A DNA stretch of 64,000 bases from Dictyobacter formicarum (GCF_016587435.1 NZ_BNJJ01000005.1:310001-374000); one strand, 5' to 3'. Positions 28,702 through 38,342 are shown, numbered from the stretch's first letter. Numbers and translations: made by a program. Notes: generated by a model not told the origin, from the sequence alone.

Positions 28702-29120
28702 GAAAAAATATCCACTTCTTTGATTTTTATGTATGCTTGAGCAAACATTTAGCTACTACACTCACTAACCATACACCCCTCATCTGCATAGACGTGGTAT
28801 CCAACCACTATTTGCTTGCCACTTACAACATCTGCGCCATGTCATCTGATATACTAGCAGCCGTTCATTCATCACCAGACTCCACATTGCCCTAATTATA
28901 TAGGAGCCTTGATGAAACGACGCCAATAATTGCTTTTCATATCTGAAAGTACACGAGGGCTTCTTCTTCTATAAACGAGAAAGTGTTTGCGAATGTATCA
29001 AATAGGCACCATCCTGACGCACTATGGCTACTACTTCCGCAACCAATCTATAAGCGATGGACCAGGCTAGCTGACACAATATGTCCCTGCCTGGTCCATC
29101 ACTGTTCACATACTACTGGA
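28702..29120. other. Intergenic region between glyA and the kinase gene
   Basis: About 420 bases between two genes on the minus strand. The only structure seen is a 12-base-pair hairpin at 29056-29100 just after glyA. The remainder shows no gene, RNA or clear promoter. Confidence 0.5.
29056..29100 (-). terminator. Probable 3' hairpin of glyA
   Basis: Perfect arms gatggaccaggc (29056-29067) and gcctggtccatc (29089-29100) flank a 21-base loop, 20 bases after the glyA stop. There is no U-tract, so it may be a factor-dependent end or an mRNA-stabilising hairpin. Confidence 0.5.
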
Positions 29121-30416
29121 TCAAACGTATTTCATTTCTACGTAATGGGCACGTAAGGCATTGACCTGCTGTTTGACATTTTTACCGCGTACGCTCTCAT
29201 GAATCAGTTGCGCCAGCTCGCCCATGGCCCGCTCATCCATACCAAAGCGCGTCATCTCGGATACGCCAATGCGCAGGCCCGAGGGATTCCGTGGGTCGGC
29301 GTCTCCTGGGAGCATATTATAGTTAAGGATAATATCGCTCTCTTCTAGCCGCTTTGCGACTGCGACTCCGCCGCCCCATTGGGCTACATTGACGGCAATC
29401 ATGTGGCTCTGAGTATAGCCAAACTCACGGGCTTCCACTGGCGTGCCCAACTCATCCAGGCTACGACCCAGCGCCTGCGCATTGCGCACAATCTGGGCCG
29501 CATATTCACGTCCATAGCGCTGCATCTCACGTGTGGCCACCAGTAAGGCAGGCAGTGTATGCAAATGATGGTTGCTCGATGAGCCCGGAAAAACGCCCCG
29601 ATCGGCGGGTTGCCAGTATTTTTTGATCGCGGCGGCATCTTTCAGATTTGATAAGATGATACCGCGTTGAGGACCGGGAAAAGTTTTATGCGTGCTTCCG
29701 GTCATCCAGGTCGCACCTTCCTGTAATGGTGATTGAAACTGCCCACCAGCGATTAAGCCCAGCACATGCGCACCATCATAAAGGACCGGAATATCTTTGG
29801 TTTTACAGAAAGCTGCAATTTCTGAGACTGGCTCGGGAAATAAAAACAGGCTCTTTCCCAGGATTACTAGTTGTGGATTAAGCTGATCAATCAGTTCGAT
29901 GGTTTTCTCGGCATCTACGTGATAGCGATCTTCAGTCAAAGGCAGGTAATGGAGGTTAATCGAGTGTTCTCCACCAACTTTGAGCGATTGACCGCGACTT
30001 TGAATGCGCCGTCCAAACACACCTACCGCGCCGTGGCTGATATGTCCGCCCGCATCGGTTGAATTGGCAATAACAGTATCTCCACCGCGCAAAATGCTCA
30101 GGGCCAGGGCGGTATTGGCCGCATTCCCACTGATCGGGCGCACATCCGCTTGCCTGGCGCCAAAGAGCGTCAGAAGCTCCTGCTCGGCCATGCTCTCAAT
30201 TTGATCGATGTAGCGCGTTCCCTGATAATAGCGATTCACCTGCTCGCCCTCGTTGGGATGGCCTTCTGCGTAGCGACCCATAAAATCAGAGGTTTGTACA
30301 CGCCGCACTGCCTCGCTTGGAGTGTTCTCGCTGGCAATTAAATTGATTGTCTGCGTCTGACGCCATGTATCCTGCTGCTGAATAATAGCTTCGATGTCAT
30401 GTATGTCAATAGTCAT
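29121..30416 (-). CDS. glyA: Serine hydroxymethyltransferase, archaeal-like type
   Basis: A 431-residue PLP enzyme that moves the one-carbon unit between serine and a folate-type carrier. The PLP lysine is Lys244 in STHKTFPGPQ, and PISGNAANTAL, GGHISH, SLFLFPEPV and YDGAHVLGLIAGG are visible. These segments look like the archaeal branch of the family (for example GASLFLFP, STHKTFxGPQGG) rather than the usual bacterial enzyme, whose lysine motif is TTHKTLRGPRGG. AGGGAG lies eight bases before the ATG. I cannot tell whether the genome also has a standard glyA. Confidence 0.85.
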   Translation of the reverse strand: MTIDIHDIEAIIQQQDTWRQTQTINLIASENTPSEAVRRVQTSDFMGRYAEGHPNEGEQVNRYYQGTRYIDQIESMAEQELLTLFGARQADVRPISGNAANTALALSILRGGDTVIANSTDAGGHISHGAVGVFGRRIQSRGQSLKVGGEHSINLHYLPLTEDRYHVDAEKTIELIDQLNPQLVILGKSLFLFPEPVSEIAAFCKTKDIPVLYDGAHVLGLIAGGQFQSPLQEGATWMTGSTHKTFPGPQRGIILSNLKDAAAIKKYWQPADRGVFPGSSSNHHLHTLPALLVATREMQRYGREYAAQIVRNAQALGRSLDELGTPVEAREFGYTQSHMIAVNVAQWGGGVAVAKRLEESDIILNYNMLPGDADPRNPSGLRIGVSEMTRFGMDERAMGELAQLIHESVRGKNVKQQVNALRAHYVEMKYV

Positions 30417-30882
30417 CTACAAAGCTCCCTTCCGCTAACCGCGTCGAACAAATATGTTTTCAGTATAGCACAACGTTTTTATGAACAAATACCTGCGCAG
30501 ACGGTAACAATTATCCGCCAGGCAAGCATTAAATATATACAGGCGATACGCCGATGACATTGAAAAGAGAGCATCGATGCGGTTCTCATCAGTAGAGTCG
30601 TATATGCCCATAAAATAATCTATGCAGCAAATAAACAAAAACGCATAAAATAATGATGAAAACACCGCAATGTTGTGATTTGATGTGCTGTTGAACATGT
30701 TGCATAATTTTGATATACTAGGTCTACACCTACGAAATGAGAAGGGATAAGTGCATAACTTTTTCTCTGTACCGCAAACAGCCATTCGCGTGGCCGCGTC
30801 GCACCGATGGTCTACGACAGATCCCTCGGCACTAGTCTGATCCAGACCATTGCTGCGTAGAAACTCAGGAGGATTGGGTTTT
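30417..30882. other. Divergent control region glyA / EF-G-like gene
   Basis: About 465 bases with no secure gene. It contains a good promoter toward the EF-G-like gene (30691-30719) and a weaker one toward glyA (a TATACT -10 box on the minus strand at 30467-30462). The 160-base leader of the EF-G-like gene has no structure I recognise. Confidence 0.5.
30691..30719 (+). promoter_or_regulatory. Sigma-70-type promoter for the EF-G-like gene
   Basis: TTGAAC (30691-30696) and TATACT (30714-30719) are separated by exactly 17 bases. The match is close to the vegetative consensus and lies upstream of the gene starting at 30883. Confidence 0.65.
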
Positions 30883-32934
30883 ATGAAGGTTTATCGGGCG
30901 GAACACATTCGCAACGTAGCGCTCATTTCTCACGTTGGAGCTGGCAAAACCTCCCTCATCGATGCTGCATTATATGATAGTGGTGCAGTAACCCGTCATG
31001 GAAAAGTAGATGAAGGCACATCTGTTGTTGACTATGATCCTGAAGAACTGAAACGACGTATGTCTTTGCAGGTTAAAGCCTTGCCAGTTGAATGGAAAGA
31101 TCACAAAATCAATTTTATTGACACTCCCGGCTATCCCGATTTCGTTGGAGAGGTGAAGGCAGGCCTACGTGTGGCCGATGCAGCATTGGTGGTGGTAACC
31201 GCAGAAAAAGGTGTTGAAGTAGGAACCGAACTTACCTGGCAATATGCTGATGAACGCAACCTTCCCCGTATCGTCCTGGTCAATAAACTCGATCGCGAGA
31301 ATACTTCATTTGAGCAAGCACTGACTTCATTGCGCAATCAATTTGGCTCCAAAATTGTTCCTCTACAACTCCCTATCGGCGAACAGGCAACCTTTAAGGG
31401 CGTGGTTGATCTGGTGACGCGCAAAGGTTATACATTTGAGGGCGGCAATAGCGTACAGGAGATTTCTGTTCCATCTCAACTCGATGAGCAGATCACCATG
31501 TATCGCGATCAGTTACTCGAGGCAGCCGTGGAGAGCGACGATACCATCATGGAAAAGTTTTTGGATGGTGAGACGCTCAGTGATGAAGAGATCAATGCCG
31601 TCATTAAGCAGGGGACTCATACCGGCACGATTATTCCGGTTTTATGTGGCTCGGCCGGCAAAAATATTGGCATTCAGACGCTGCTGGACACTATTGTGAA
31701 TTACTTACCCAGTCCACTAGATGTCGTAGCGGAAGATGTGGCAGCATTTGGCGACAATATATCTGCTTTTATCTTTAAGACCACCAACGCGCAGGTAGGC
31801 ACGATATCTTCCTTCCGCGTTTTCAGTGGGACGCTCAAATCAGATATGCACCTCACCAATGTAGAAACCAGGGCCGATGAACGTATGAGCCAGTTGATTA
31901 TTCAACATGGTAAGACTCAGGAGCCAGCCACGGAGATTCCTACGGGCGATTTTGGGGCGGTCGCCAAGTTGTCAAATAGCCATACTGGCGATACGCTAAC
32001 AAATAGTAAAGAGGCCACACAACCCCTCGATCCCATTATGTTTCCGCTCCCTTGCTATACTGTCGCGATTGTGCCGCATAGCCAGGCCGACCTGGATAAG
32101 ATGAGTAATGCCCTGGCGCGTATCGTTGAAGAGGATCGTACCATCCGCGTCTCGCGCGATCCTGAGACGGCCGAAGTGCTGCTTTCAGGCATGGGCGAAA
32201 CGCATATTCAAATCCTGGTCGAGAGCATAAAACGCAAATACTCGGTTGATCTGCAGACCCACGATCAACGCATCTCGTATCGCGAAACGATTCGTAAGAA
32301 AGTGCGCGCGAACGGACGCCATAAGCGCCAGAGTGGTGGACATGGACAGTTTGGTGATGTGTGGCTGGAGATCGAGCCATTGTCACGCGATAGTGAGCAG
32401 TCCTTTGTATTCGAGGATAAAATTGTGGGTGGCGTTGTGCCGGGACAATTTATCCCTGGCGTAGAAAAGGGCATTCGCGAATCGCTCAAGCGCGGCTTTA
32501 TTTCAGGACACCCTATGGTGTATGTCAAGGTAGCACTGGTTGATGGTAAATATCATCCGGTGGACTCCTCGGCTCAATCTTTCGAGGTCGCCGCCTCCCT
32601 GGGTATGCAGGAGGGGGTGCCACAGGCCAATCCTGTGCTCCTGGAACCGATCATGAATGTGACTGTTGATATTCCAGAGCAAAATATGGGCGATGTCATG
32701 AGTGATATCAATACCAAGCGTGGCCATGTCATGGGTATGGAGTCGCTGGAAAATGGTATGCAGCGTATCACGGCCGCTGTTCCGCAGGCGGAAATGCTGC
32801 ATTACGCCACCGATCTGCGCTCCATTACACAGGGGCGTGGCAGTTTTACGATGGAGTTCACCCAGTATGCGGAGGTGCCGGCGAACGTCCAACAAGAAAT
32901 CATTAAGAAATACGAAGAAGCCGCCCACAAATAA
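30883..32934 (+). CDS. EF-G-like translational GTPase
   Basis: A 683-residue, five-domain EF-G paralogue. The GTPase motifs are SHVGAGKTSL (G1), DTPGY (G3), NKLD at 134-137 (G4) and GSAGK (G5); the C-terminal EF-G domains IV and V follow (PGQFIPGVEKGI, RGSFTMEFTQYAEVP). The G1 motif differs from the AHIDAGKTT of the main EF-G, and the catalytic His of DTPGH is Tyr84. Both features fit the EF-G-like/FusA2 group of actinobacteria and relatives, whose exact role is not settled. The start at 30883 follows AGGAGG with a ten-base gap. It is not the sole EF-G. Confidence 0.88.
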   Translation: MKVYRAEHIRNVALISHVGAGKTSLIDAALYDSGAVTRHGKVDEGTSVVDYDPEELKRRMSLQVKALPVEWKDHKINFIDTPGYPDFVGEVKAGLRVADAALVVVTAEKGVEVGTELTWQYADERNLPRIVLVNKLDRENTSFEQALTSLRNQFGSKIVPLQLPIGEQATFKGVVDLVTRKGYTFEGGNSVQEISVPSQLDEQITMYRDQLLEAAVESDDTIMEKFLDGETLSDEEINAVIKQGTHTGTIIPVLCGSAGKNIGIQTLLDTIVNYLPSPLDVVAEDVAAFGDNISAFIFKTTNAQVGTISSFRVFSGTLKSDMHLTNVETRADERMSQLIIQHGKTQEPATEIPTGDFGAVAKLSNSHTGDTLTNSKEATQPLDPIMFPLPCYTVAIVPHSQADLDKMSNALARIVEEDRTIRVSRDPETAEVLLSGMGETHIQILVESIKRKYSVDLQTHDQRISYRETIRKKVRANGRHKRQSGGHGQFGDVWLEIEPLSRDSEQSFVFEDKIVGGVVPGQFIPGVEKGIRESLKRGFISGHPMVYVKVALVDGKYHPVDSSAQSFEVAASLGMQEGVPQANPVLLEPIMNVTVDIPEQNMGDVMSDINTKRGHVMGMESLENGMQRITAAVPQAEMLHYATDLRSITQGRGSFTMEFTQYAEVPANVQQEIIKKYEEAAHK

Positions 32935-32955
32935 TATGCTTTAAGGGCAACAAAG

Positions 32956-32988
32956 GTGCCTTCTCCAGGCTGGAGAAGGCACTTTTTT
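32956..32988. terminator. Bidirectional terminator between EF-G-like and MFS genes
   Basis: Perfect 11-base arms (32956-32966 and 32972-32982) with a five-base loop are followed by TTTTTT. It lies between convergent genes, and its T-run reaches the MFS stop codon at 32987. Confidence 0.88.
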
Positions 32989-34234
32989 ATCTTGAACCCA
33001 TCAGATGCTGACGCATGCTACGAGCATTGAACACATAAAATGCCAGGGCAAACAGGATCAGCAGACAGGCCACAGCACATACACCATTCCACCTGGCCAT
33101 GCTCCAACCGACGGTACCCAGAATAGAGCCGATGGAGCCACCCACAAAGTAGATAAACATGTATACAGTATTCAAACGATTGCGGGCTGCAGGCTGTAAG
33201 CTATAGACGCGAGCCTGGCTGGAAATCTGGTTGGATTGCGTGCCCAGGTCGAGCAGAATAGTGCCGACAACCAGACCAAACAGCCACTGACCGGTCAGCC
33301 ACATCAGCACGAACGAAACCAGGATAATGACCAGACCCATACCATTGGCCAGCCGTGGGTCCCGGCGATCGGCAAACTTGCCGACAAACGAGGCCGCCAA
33401 TGCGCCAGCAACTCCCACCAATCCAAACAGTCCGGCCACCTCACTACCAAAGTGATAGGGTGGGGTTTCCAGGAAGAATGATAGTGACACCCAGAAGACG
33501 CTAAATGCGGCAAAGGCCAACGCTCCAAACAGCATCGTTTCGCGTAAAACTGGCTCGTCCCGCACCAGCCCCCATAATGAACGCAGCAACTGCGGATAGC
33601 TCATTGAGTCTTTCTTAACCCGATCATCAGGCAGAAGGATACGCATAGCTACGGCCAGCAAGATCATCATAGCGGCCGCAATCCAATACATTGCCCGCCA
33701 CCCCAGGTAGGTAGCGACGATGCCGCTCACAGTACGCGCCAGCAAAATACCAATTAACAGGCCACTCATAACAGTACCGACAACCTGGCCACGAGCCTTA
33801 GCAGGCGCCAGATGCGCCGAATAGGGAATAATCAATTGCGGCACCACCGTCGTCACACCAACCAGGAAGCTGGCGATCCCTACCATTACAATTGATGAGG
33901 CGCTGGCCATCCCGATCAAGGCCAGGGTAACAGCGATCAACGTACCCACAATCAATGTGCGCTGATTATATTTGTCTCCCAGAGGAATAATAAATAACAG
34001 ACCGCAGGCATAACCAATCTGACTCAGTGTAGCAATAATTCCCATCTGGTTGGCAGAAACGGCGAATTCATGGCCCATGTTCGCCAGTAGCGGCTGGATA
34101 TAATATAAGTTCGCGACCGAGATAGCACATGCGACAGACATAATCAATACTAATCGTCTATCCACCGTGGCAGATTCATCCAGCCGCTCCTCAACAACCT
34201 CAAGTTTTGCAGCCTCAAGCAGCTCTTTATCCAA
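32987..34234 (-). CDS. MFS transporter, DHA1-like
   Basis: A 415-residue major facilitator with about 12 membrane helices and a charged cytoplasmic N-terminus. Family-type stretches include LGDKYNQRTLIVG (loop 2-3), and GKFADRRDPRLANG in the second half. It resembles the drug/metabolite efflux (DHA1-like) group often annotated as arabinose- or multidrug-efflux; the substrate is unknown. The start codon is TTG at 34234, with AAGGA eight bases upstream. No regulator gene lies next to it. Palindromic element E4 lies immediately upstream. Confidence 0.85.
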   Translation of the reverse strand: MDKELLEAAKLEVVEERLDESATVDRRLVLIMSVACAISVANLYYIQPLLANMGHEFAVSANQMGIIATLSQIGYACGLLFIIPLGDKYNQRTLIVGTLIAVTLALIGMASASSIVMVGIASFLVGVTTVVPQLIIPYSAHLAPAKARGQVVGTVMSGLLIGILLARTVSGIVATYLGWRAMYWIAAAMMILLAVAMRILLPDDRVKKDSMSYPQLLRSLWGLVRDEPVLRETMLFGALAFAAFSVFWVSLSFFLETPPYHFGSEVAGLFGLVGVAGALAASFVGKFADRRDPRLANGMGLVIILVSFVLMWLTGQWLFGLVVGTILLDLGTQSNQISSQARVYSLQPAARNRLNTVYMFIYFVGGSIGSILGTVGWSMARWNGVCAVACLLILFALAFYVFNARSMRQHLMGSR

Positions 34235-34291
34235 TCAATAATTCCTTCCTCACTGTGCAACATCCATCAATGTCTCTATAACAAAGAGAAG

Positions 34292-34456
34292 CCACCATTT
34301 TATTGCATGCTTCATGCATAAAATGGTGGTGCAGGGTGTGTGTTTTGTGCCTGCGGCCCCTGACGCTACGCGCCTGTGGCGCTCACAAGCGAGAGGAGGT
34401 CATGCTGCAAAATTGGGTGCTCAGCACCCAATTTTGCAGCATGACCTCCTCTCGCT
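34292..34456 (+). repeat. Palindromic element E4: three hairpins, longest palindrome
   Basis: A first hairpin (34292-34329, arms ccaccatttta/taaaatggtgg) is followed by CTACGC, a mini-hairpin GCGCC-TGT-GGCGC (34370-34382), TCACAAGC, and a palindrome with perfect 34-base arms at 34388-34421 and 34423-34456. It lies between two minus-strand genes, right after the stop of the oxidoreductase fusion, without a U-tract in that gene's direction. Confidence 0.75.
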
Positions 34457-34465
34457 GATGTTTTT

Positions 34466-36457
34466 TTAAGACTCCAGATTCAGCCAGCGTACTTCCTCGG
34501 GGGTCAGTTCCACTGTCAGAGCGGGCAGCGAGGTGCGCGTCTCCGAGAGTTGGCGTGGGCCGATCAGAGGGAAGGTCGGAAATGGCTGATTTAAAACATA
34601 GGCCAGAGCAATATTAATGGGGAGCACCCCGCGCTCTTTGGCCATTTGATTCACGCGCTCCAGACGTTTGAAGTTGTCTTCGCTGTACCAGCAGCGTACT
34701 AACTCTGCATCTGAATGATCATCAGGGTGGGCTCGACCGGTAAAGAAGCCGCGGGCCTGGCTCGACCAGGGCATAATAGGCATCTGCGTCTTCTCTAACC
34801 AGGCACGTGACTTGGGATCGGAGGCTGCGATACAGCCAGCCCAGACCGGATCAACCATGCGTGCCAGGCTAAAGTTGTTGCTCATGGCCGAAAAACCACT
34901 CATGCCATGGGCGGCCGCCCAATCGTTGGCTTCCTGCAGACGTTCAATCGACCAGTTAGAAGCGCCAAATATACGCATGCGTCCAGCGTTCTTGTGCTCG
35001 TTGAGAACGGTGATGAACTCGCCCACAGGAATGTCAGTGTTGTCACGATGCATCATGTAGATATCTACATAATCGGTCTGCAAGCGATCCAGGCTCTGCA
35101 TGAATTGAGAGGAGAGAGCCTGAGGATTACAGTGGGGTGTATGTGCACCTTTATCCAGTATTACCACCTGCTCACGCAGGCCACGATTTTTGATCCATTG
35201 ACCCAGAATCTTTTCACACAGGCCGCCACCATAGATATAGGCGCTGTCGAAACAGTTGCCACCCTGTTCGATGAAATCATCGAACATGACTGATGAATGT
35301 GGCCAGTTGGCCTGATTATCCACACCCATCACCAAACGTGAAATAGGCTTCTCTACGCCAGCAATATGGCCATACTTCATGATATTCTGTGGGCGCACGG
35401 TCAAAGGGCGTTTATGGATTGGGAGATGCTGGTCTGGCCCCTGTGGCTGCTCGGATGGATAGCTCAAGCCCAGCGCGGCGCGCCATTGATCCAGCGTGCG
35501 CATATTGCCTAGCGTATCTTCCCAGCTCATGGTAGGTGATTGGCGCTCCGCCAGGTGCGCCGCGACCGTATCGGCTTCCAACCCATAGAGGTCCTCGGTC
35601 TCAAAACTATGCTCGGTCACCTCGCCATTATGTTTCACAATGATCTTTGAGGTCTGGCCGGCACGTGGATTCCAGGGAGGTGGTATGGTGATTGAGCCTT
35701 CAGAACCATAAATGCGTATCTCGTTCTCGGCATTGACGCGCACACCTGTCAGCAACTGAGCGACGATGCCACCAGGAAAGGCCAGCGAGGCCACGGTATA
35801 TTCATCGACATGGCTGGCTTCACCGATATGGCCGGTAGCGGTAACCTTCGTTGGCTCGACAAATGGTTTGCCGTTGGCTGCACCAGCCACCAGGCGGGCC
35901 AGAGAGGTACAGTAGCCACCAACATCCAGAATACCACCGCCACCCAGTTCATTCTTCAACAGGCGGCCTTCCAGATTATTGCCGGCATTGAAGGCAAAGC
36001 TTGCCTGGATAACGCGCACTTCTCCGATGGCCCCTCCGCGAATCAGCTCGACCAGTTTGGCAATTTGTGGATGACAGCGATACATATACGCTTCCATCAA
36101 GAAAACATCATTGCGCACTGCGGCTTCCACGATTGCCATAGCATCAGCATGATTGAGGGCAATTGGCTTTTCACATAAAATATGCTTGCCGGCTTCAGCA
36201 GCCTTAATCGCCCATTCAGCGTGCATTGGATGAGGAGTAGAAATATAGACGGCTTGCACATCATCATCGGCAAGTAGATCATTATAGCTACTATAACGCC
36301 GTGGTACATTCCACTTATCGCCAAAACGATCGGCGGCTTCCTGGGTCCGGCTTCCGACAGCCAGAAGCTTTCCTGTCTTAGAATTTGCTAGACCTCTCGC
36401 AAAGATACCTGCAATGTTCCCAGCTCCAAGGATACCCCAGGTTAGCGTTTGACTCAT
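34466..36457 (-). CDS. Gfo/Idh/MocA oxidoreductase fused to aldo/keto reductase
   Basis: A 663-residue natural fusion. Residues about 1-325 form a Gfo/Idh/MocA NAD(P) dehydrogenase: dinucleotide motif GILGAGNIAG at 8-17, STPHPMHAEWA, and CEKPIA with its conserved Lys. Residues about 345-663 form an aldo/keto reductase with the expected tetrad: Asp and Tyr in FDSAYIYGGG, Lys in ILDKGAHT, and His in MMHRDN. Both families oxidise or reduce sugars and cyclitols, so one chain may carry out two linked redox steps or an epimerisation via an oxidised intermediate. GGAGG lies seven bases before the ATG at 36457. The substrate is unknown. Confidence 0.9.
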   Translation of the reverse strand: MSQTLTWGILGAGNIAGIFARGLANSKTGKLLAVGSRTQEAADRFGDKWNVPRRYSSYNDLLADDDVQAVYISTPHPMHAEWAIKAAEAGKHILCEKPIALNHADAMAIVEAAVRNDVFLMEAYMYRCHPQIAKLVELIRGGAIGEVRVIQASFAFNAGNNLEGRLLKNELGGGGILDVGGYCTSLARLVAGAANGKPFVEPTKVTATGHIGEASHVDEYTVASLAFPGGIVAQLLTGVRVNAENEIRIYGSEGSITIPPPWNPRAGQTSKIIVKHNGEVTEHSFETEDLYGLEADTVAAHLAERQSPTMSWEDTLGNMRTLDQWRAALGLSYPSEQPQGPDQHLPIHKRPLTVRPQNIMKYGHIAGVEKPISRLVMGVDNQANWPHSSVMFDDFIEQGGNCFDSAYIYGGGLCEKILGQWIKNRGLREQVVILDKGAHTPHCNPQALSSQFMQSLDRLQTDYVDIYMMHRDNTDIPVGEFITVLNEHKNAGRMRIFGASNWSIERLQEANDWAAAHGMSGFSAMSNNFSLARMVDPVWAGCIAASDPKSRAWLEKTQMPIMPWSSQARGFFTGRAHPDDHSDAELVRCWYSEDNFKRLERVNQMAKERGVLPINIALAYVLNQPFPTFPLIGPRQLSETRTSLPALTVELTPEEVRWLNLES

Positions 36458-36741
36458 GATAATCCTCCAAACCACTGTGAAACCTGATAATCAATGTGTC
36501 AATTTCGTCATACCTGTAGCGAAACAATATGATCAGCACATGCATATGTTACAATCTGCGCCAATGCCAGTTACACCTTAGTATGATCCAGTCAAACAGG
36601 CAAAAATGCAGGAGCAACTTTGATCTATGCATTTTACTTTCTCTACCCATTCCGAATGAAGTATTCGGTTTTTGACTTATTCTGGAGGTTATACCACGAA
36701 ATCAGTCCGTGCGTCAAATCATGTGTAGCCAAAAATACACT

Positions 36742-37107
36742 TTATTTCTGGCGTTGTGAGCGAGAAGGGAATTTCTGAGGCTTACTCTTATGCTGCGCTG
36801 GACGCTTTGGCCCTCCATTTTTTTGACCTCGCGTCTTTTGTGGCCCTTTACGGGAAGAAGTTTCTTTGCCAAAGATGGCCTGGGCCTCATCGCTGTGGCC
36901 ATGCCCTATCAACCATTCCTTCGCTTGAGGGTGTAAATCTTTTAAGGTCTGACTGCCTGCGATCATCATCCACATCGCAAACTCAGGATCGGCTGGTGCC
37001 TCCTCGCTCCAATGGCCTTCCGAAATTAAAAAATCTCTCACCTTATTGACATCTAATGTCCGCAACACTGTATCCAGCTGTTGCCGAAATTTATGATAGT
37101 CGGTCAT
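36742..37107 (-). CDS. Small protein with basic, disordered C-terminal tail
   Basis: A 121-residue protein. The first 75 residues are helical and acidic-to-neutral (TVLRTLDVNKVRDFLISEG, EFAMWMMIAGSQTLKDL). The last 40 are Lys/Arg/Gln/Ser-rich (SSRKGPQKTRGQKNGGPKRP and on), a likely disordered nucleic-acid- or ribosome-binding tail. I do not recognise the family. The 284-base gap between it and the oxidoreductase gene shows nothing notable. Confidence 0.6.
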   Translation of the reverse strand: MTDYHKFRQQLDTVLRTLDVNKVRDFLISEGHWSEEAPADPEFAMWMMIAGSQTLKDLHPQAKEWLIGHGHSDEAQAIFGKETSSRKGPQKTRGQKNGGPKRPAQHKSKPQKFPSRSQRQK

Positions 37108-37274
37108 TTTTTTATCTACTCACTTTCGCGTTAGGTATGCTGCGGCCTGACCCTGCACCAAACAGCGTATGCAGGATACCAACTGTCTATAATACAGAGA
37201 AAGCAAGGTCAGCACTGACTGTTAAGTCTGACCCCGGATATGTATTACTTCCTCTGCGCCTGGATGGTTCTGCT

Positions 37275-37928
37275 TTAGTTTAACATAGTAAGATCATCAT
37301 CGGGCCGTTTAAAAAGTAACTGGCGCATAAATGGTACCTCACGCCGTAACACAGCTATCTCTTCGTCCAGGCGCTGGTGGGTCGAGGTGAGCTCTAGATA
37401 ATGCTGCTTCTTGGTATCTTCGATTTCCAAAAAGTAGGCAATAAAGTGTGATAGATCTTCGGGCACTTCAGGCAGGTTCGCATGCAGATCGCTCTCCTCT
37501 GGTGTATCCAGTAACATACTCAAGTAGGTATCAAACAGGCTACGGGCCTGCTGGGCCATGTGCGTCAATGCCTCTTCGGGCTCGAGCTTATCTTCATAAA
37601 CCTCTACCAGTCCCGATAGATAGGACTTTTCACGGCTCTGACTGAGAATACGAAAACGCCTGATACCCACTGCCATTAAGTCATAACAACCATCTTCTAG
37701 TGGTCGCAGGTTATGAATTTCAGCCAGAGTACCAATTTCATAAGGCTCTTCCCGCATAAACTTGCTGCCAGCTTTTACCAGCACCACGCCAAAGGGTTTA
37801 TTTTCTTTCTGGCAATCCATCACCATCTCTCGATAACGTGGCTCGAAAATATGCAATGGCAGGACCGTGCCAGGGAAGAGCACGACATTTAATGGGAATA
37901 GCGGCAATTCAATTGCGTCTGTAGACAT
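37275..37928 (-). CDS. LON substrate-binding-domain protein
   Basis: A 217-residue protein made of the N-terminal domain of Lon protease without ATPase or protease domains. The signature LPLFPLNVVLFPGTVLPLHIFEPRYREM is complete, and GTLAEIHNLRPLEDGCYDLMAVGIRRFRI follows. A helical C-terminal region (to MRQLLFKRPDDD) replaces the rest of Lon. Stand-alone LON proteins are common and their role is unclear; they may be adaptors. The frame opens at 38012, but GGAGG lies nine bases before the ATG at 37928. Confidence 0.88.
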   Translation of the reverse strand: MSTDAIELPLFPLNVVLFPGTVLPLHIFEPRYREMVMDCQKENKPFGVVLVKAGSKFMREEPYEIGTLAEIHNLRPLEDGCYDLMAVGIRRFRILSQSREKSYLSGLVEVYEDKLEPEEALTHMAQQARSLFDTYLSMLLDTPEESDLHANLPEVPEDLSHFIAYFLEIEDTKKQHYLELTSTHQRLDEEIAVLRREVPFMRQLLFKRPDDDLTMLN

Positions 37929-38342
37929 ATCAGGAATCCTCCAAGGTGAAGAAACCGACACCTCTTGGTTTATGATACGCACAGATAGTCCCTTAGCCAA
38001 AATCAGACTCATCTTGTGCTATATGACTTATCGTACCTTGAGACGCCGCTGGCATGTGTTATGGGGCAAATTATGCATGCAAATGAACCCTAATCAGAAG
38101 GAACTACAAACCCCATCTATCATTATCAAGATAATTAATATACTGTATACATTATATTTTGGGAGTTCTGCAAGTGCATTTCACGCATATTAATCACAAC
38201 AAGCTACCAGCAATCCAATGGCATATAGCATTATTCCAACGGCATTGAACAAGGAAATTCAGCTCCCCCGTCTGTATCACCTAAAAAAAATCCGAAGAGT
38301 CTTGTGTGCGACTCTTCGGAATGCCTCAGCATATACCATCGG
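37929..38342. other. Intergenic region with GatB/YqeY terminator
   Basis: About 410 bases between two minus-strand genes. The right end carries the terminator of the GatB/YqeY gene (38283-38320). The rest is AT-rich and featureless. Confidence 0.5.
38283..38320 (-). terminator. Terminator of the GatB/YqeY gene
   Basis: Perfect 11-base arms (38291-38301 and 38310-38320, loop ttgtgtgc) are followed, on the minus strand, by eight T residues. This is a classic intrinsic terminator, 22 bases after the stop codon. Confidence 0.9.

Noticed and set aside
29121..30416. Other PLP enzymes of the same fold type (threonine aldolase or cysteine desulfurase)
   Set aside because: The STHKTFPGPQ lysine motif and PISGNAAN segment are specific to the SHMT family.
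30435..30785. 116-codon frame on the minus strand between glyA and the EF-G-like gene
   Set aside because: It covers the promoters of both flanking genes and has atypical composition (Cys/Phe/Tyr-rich) with no ribosome site.
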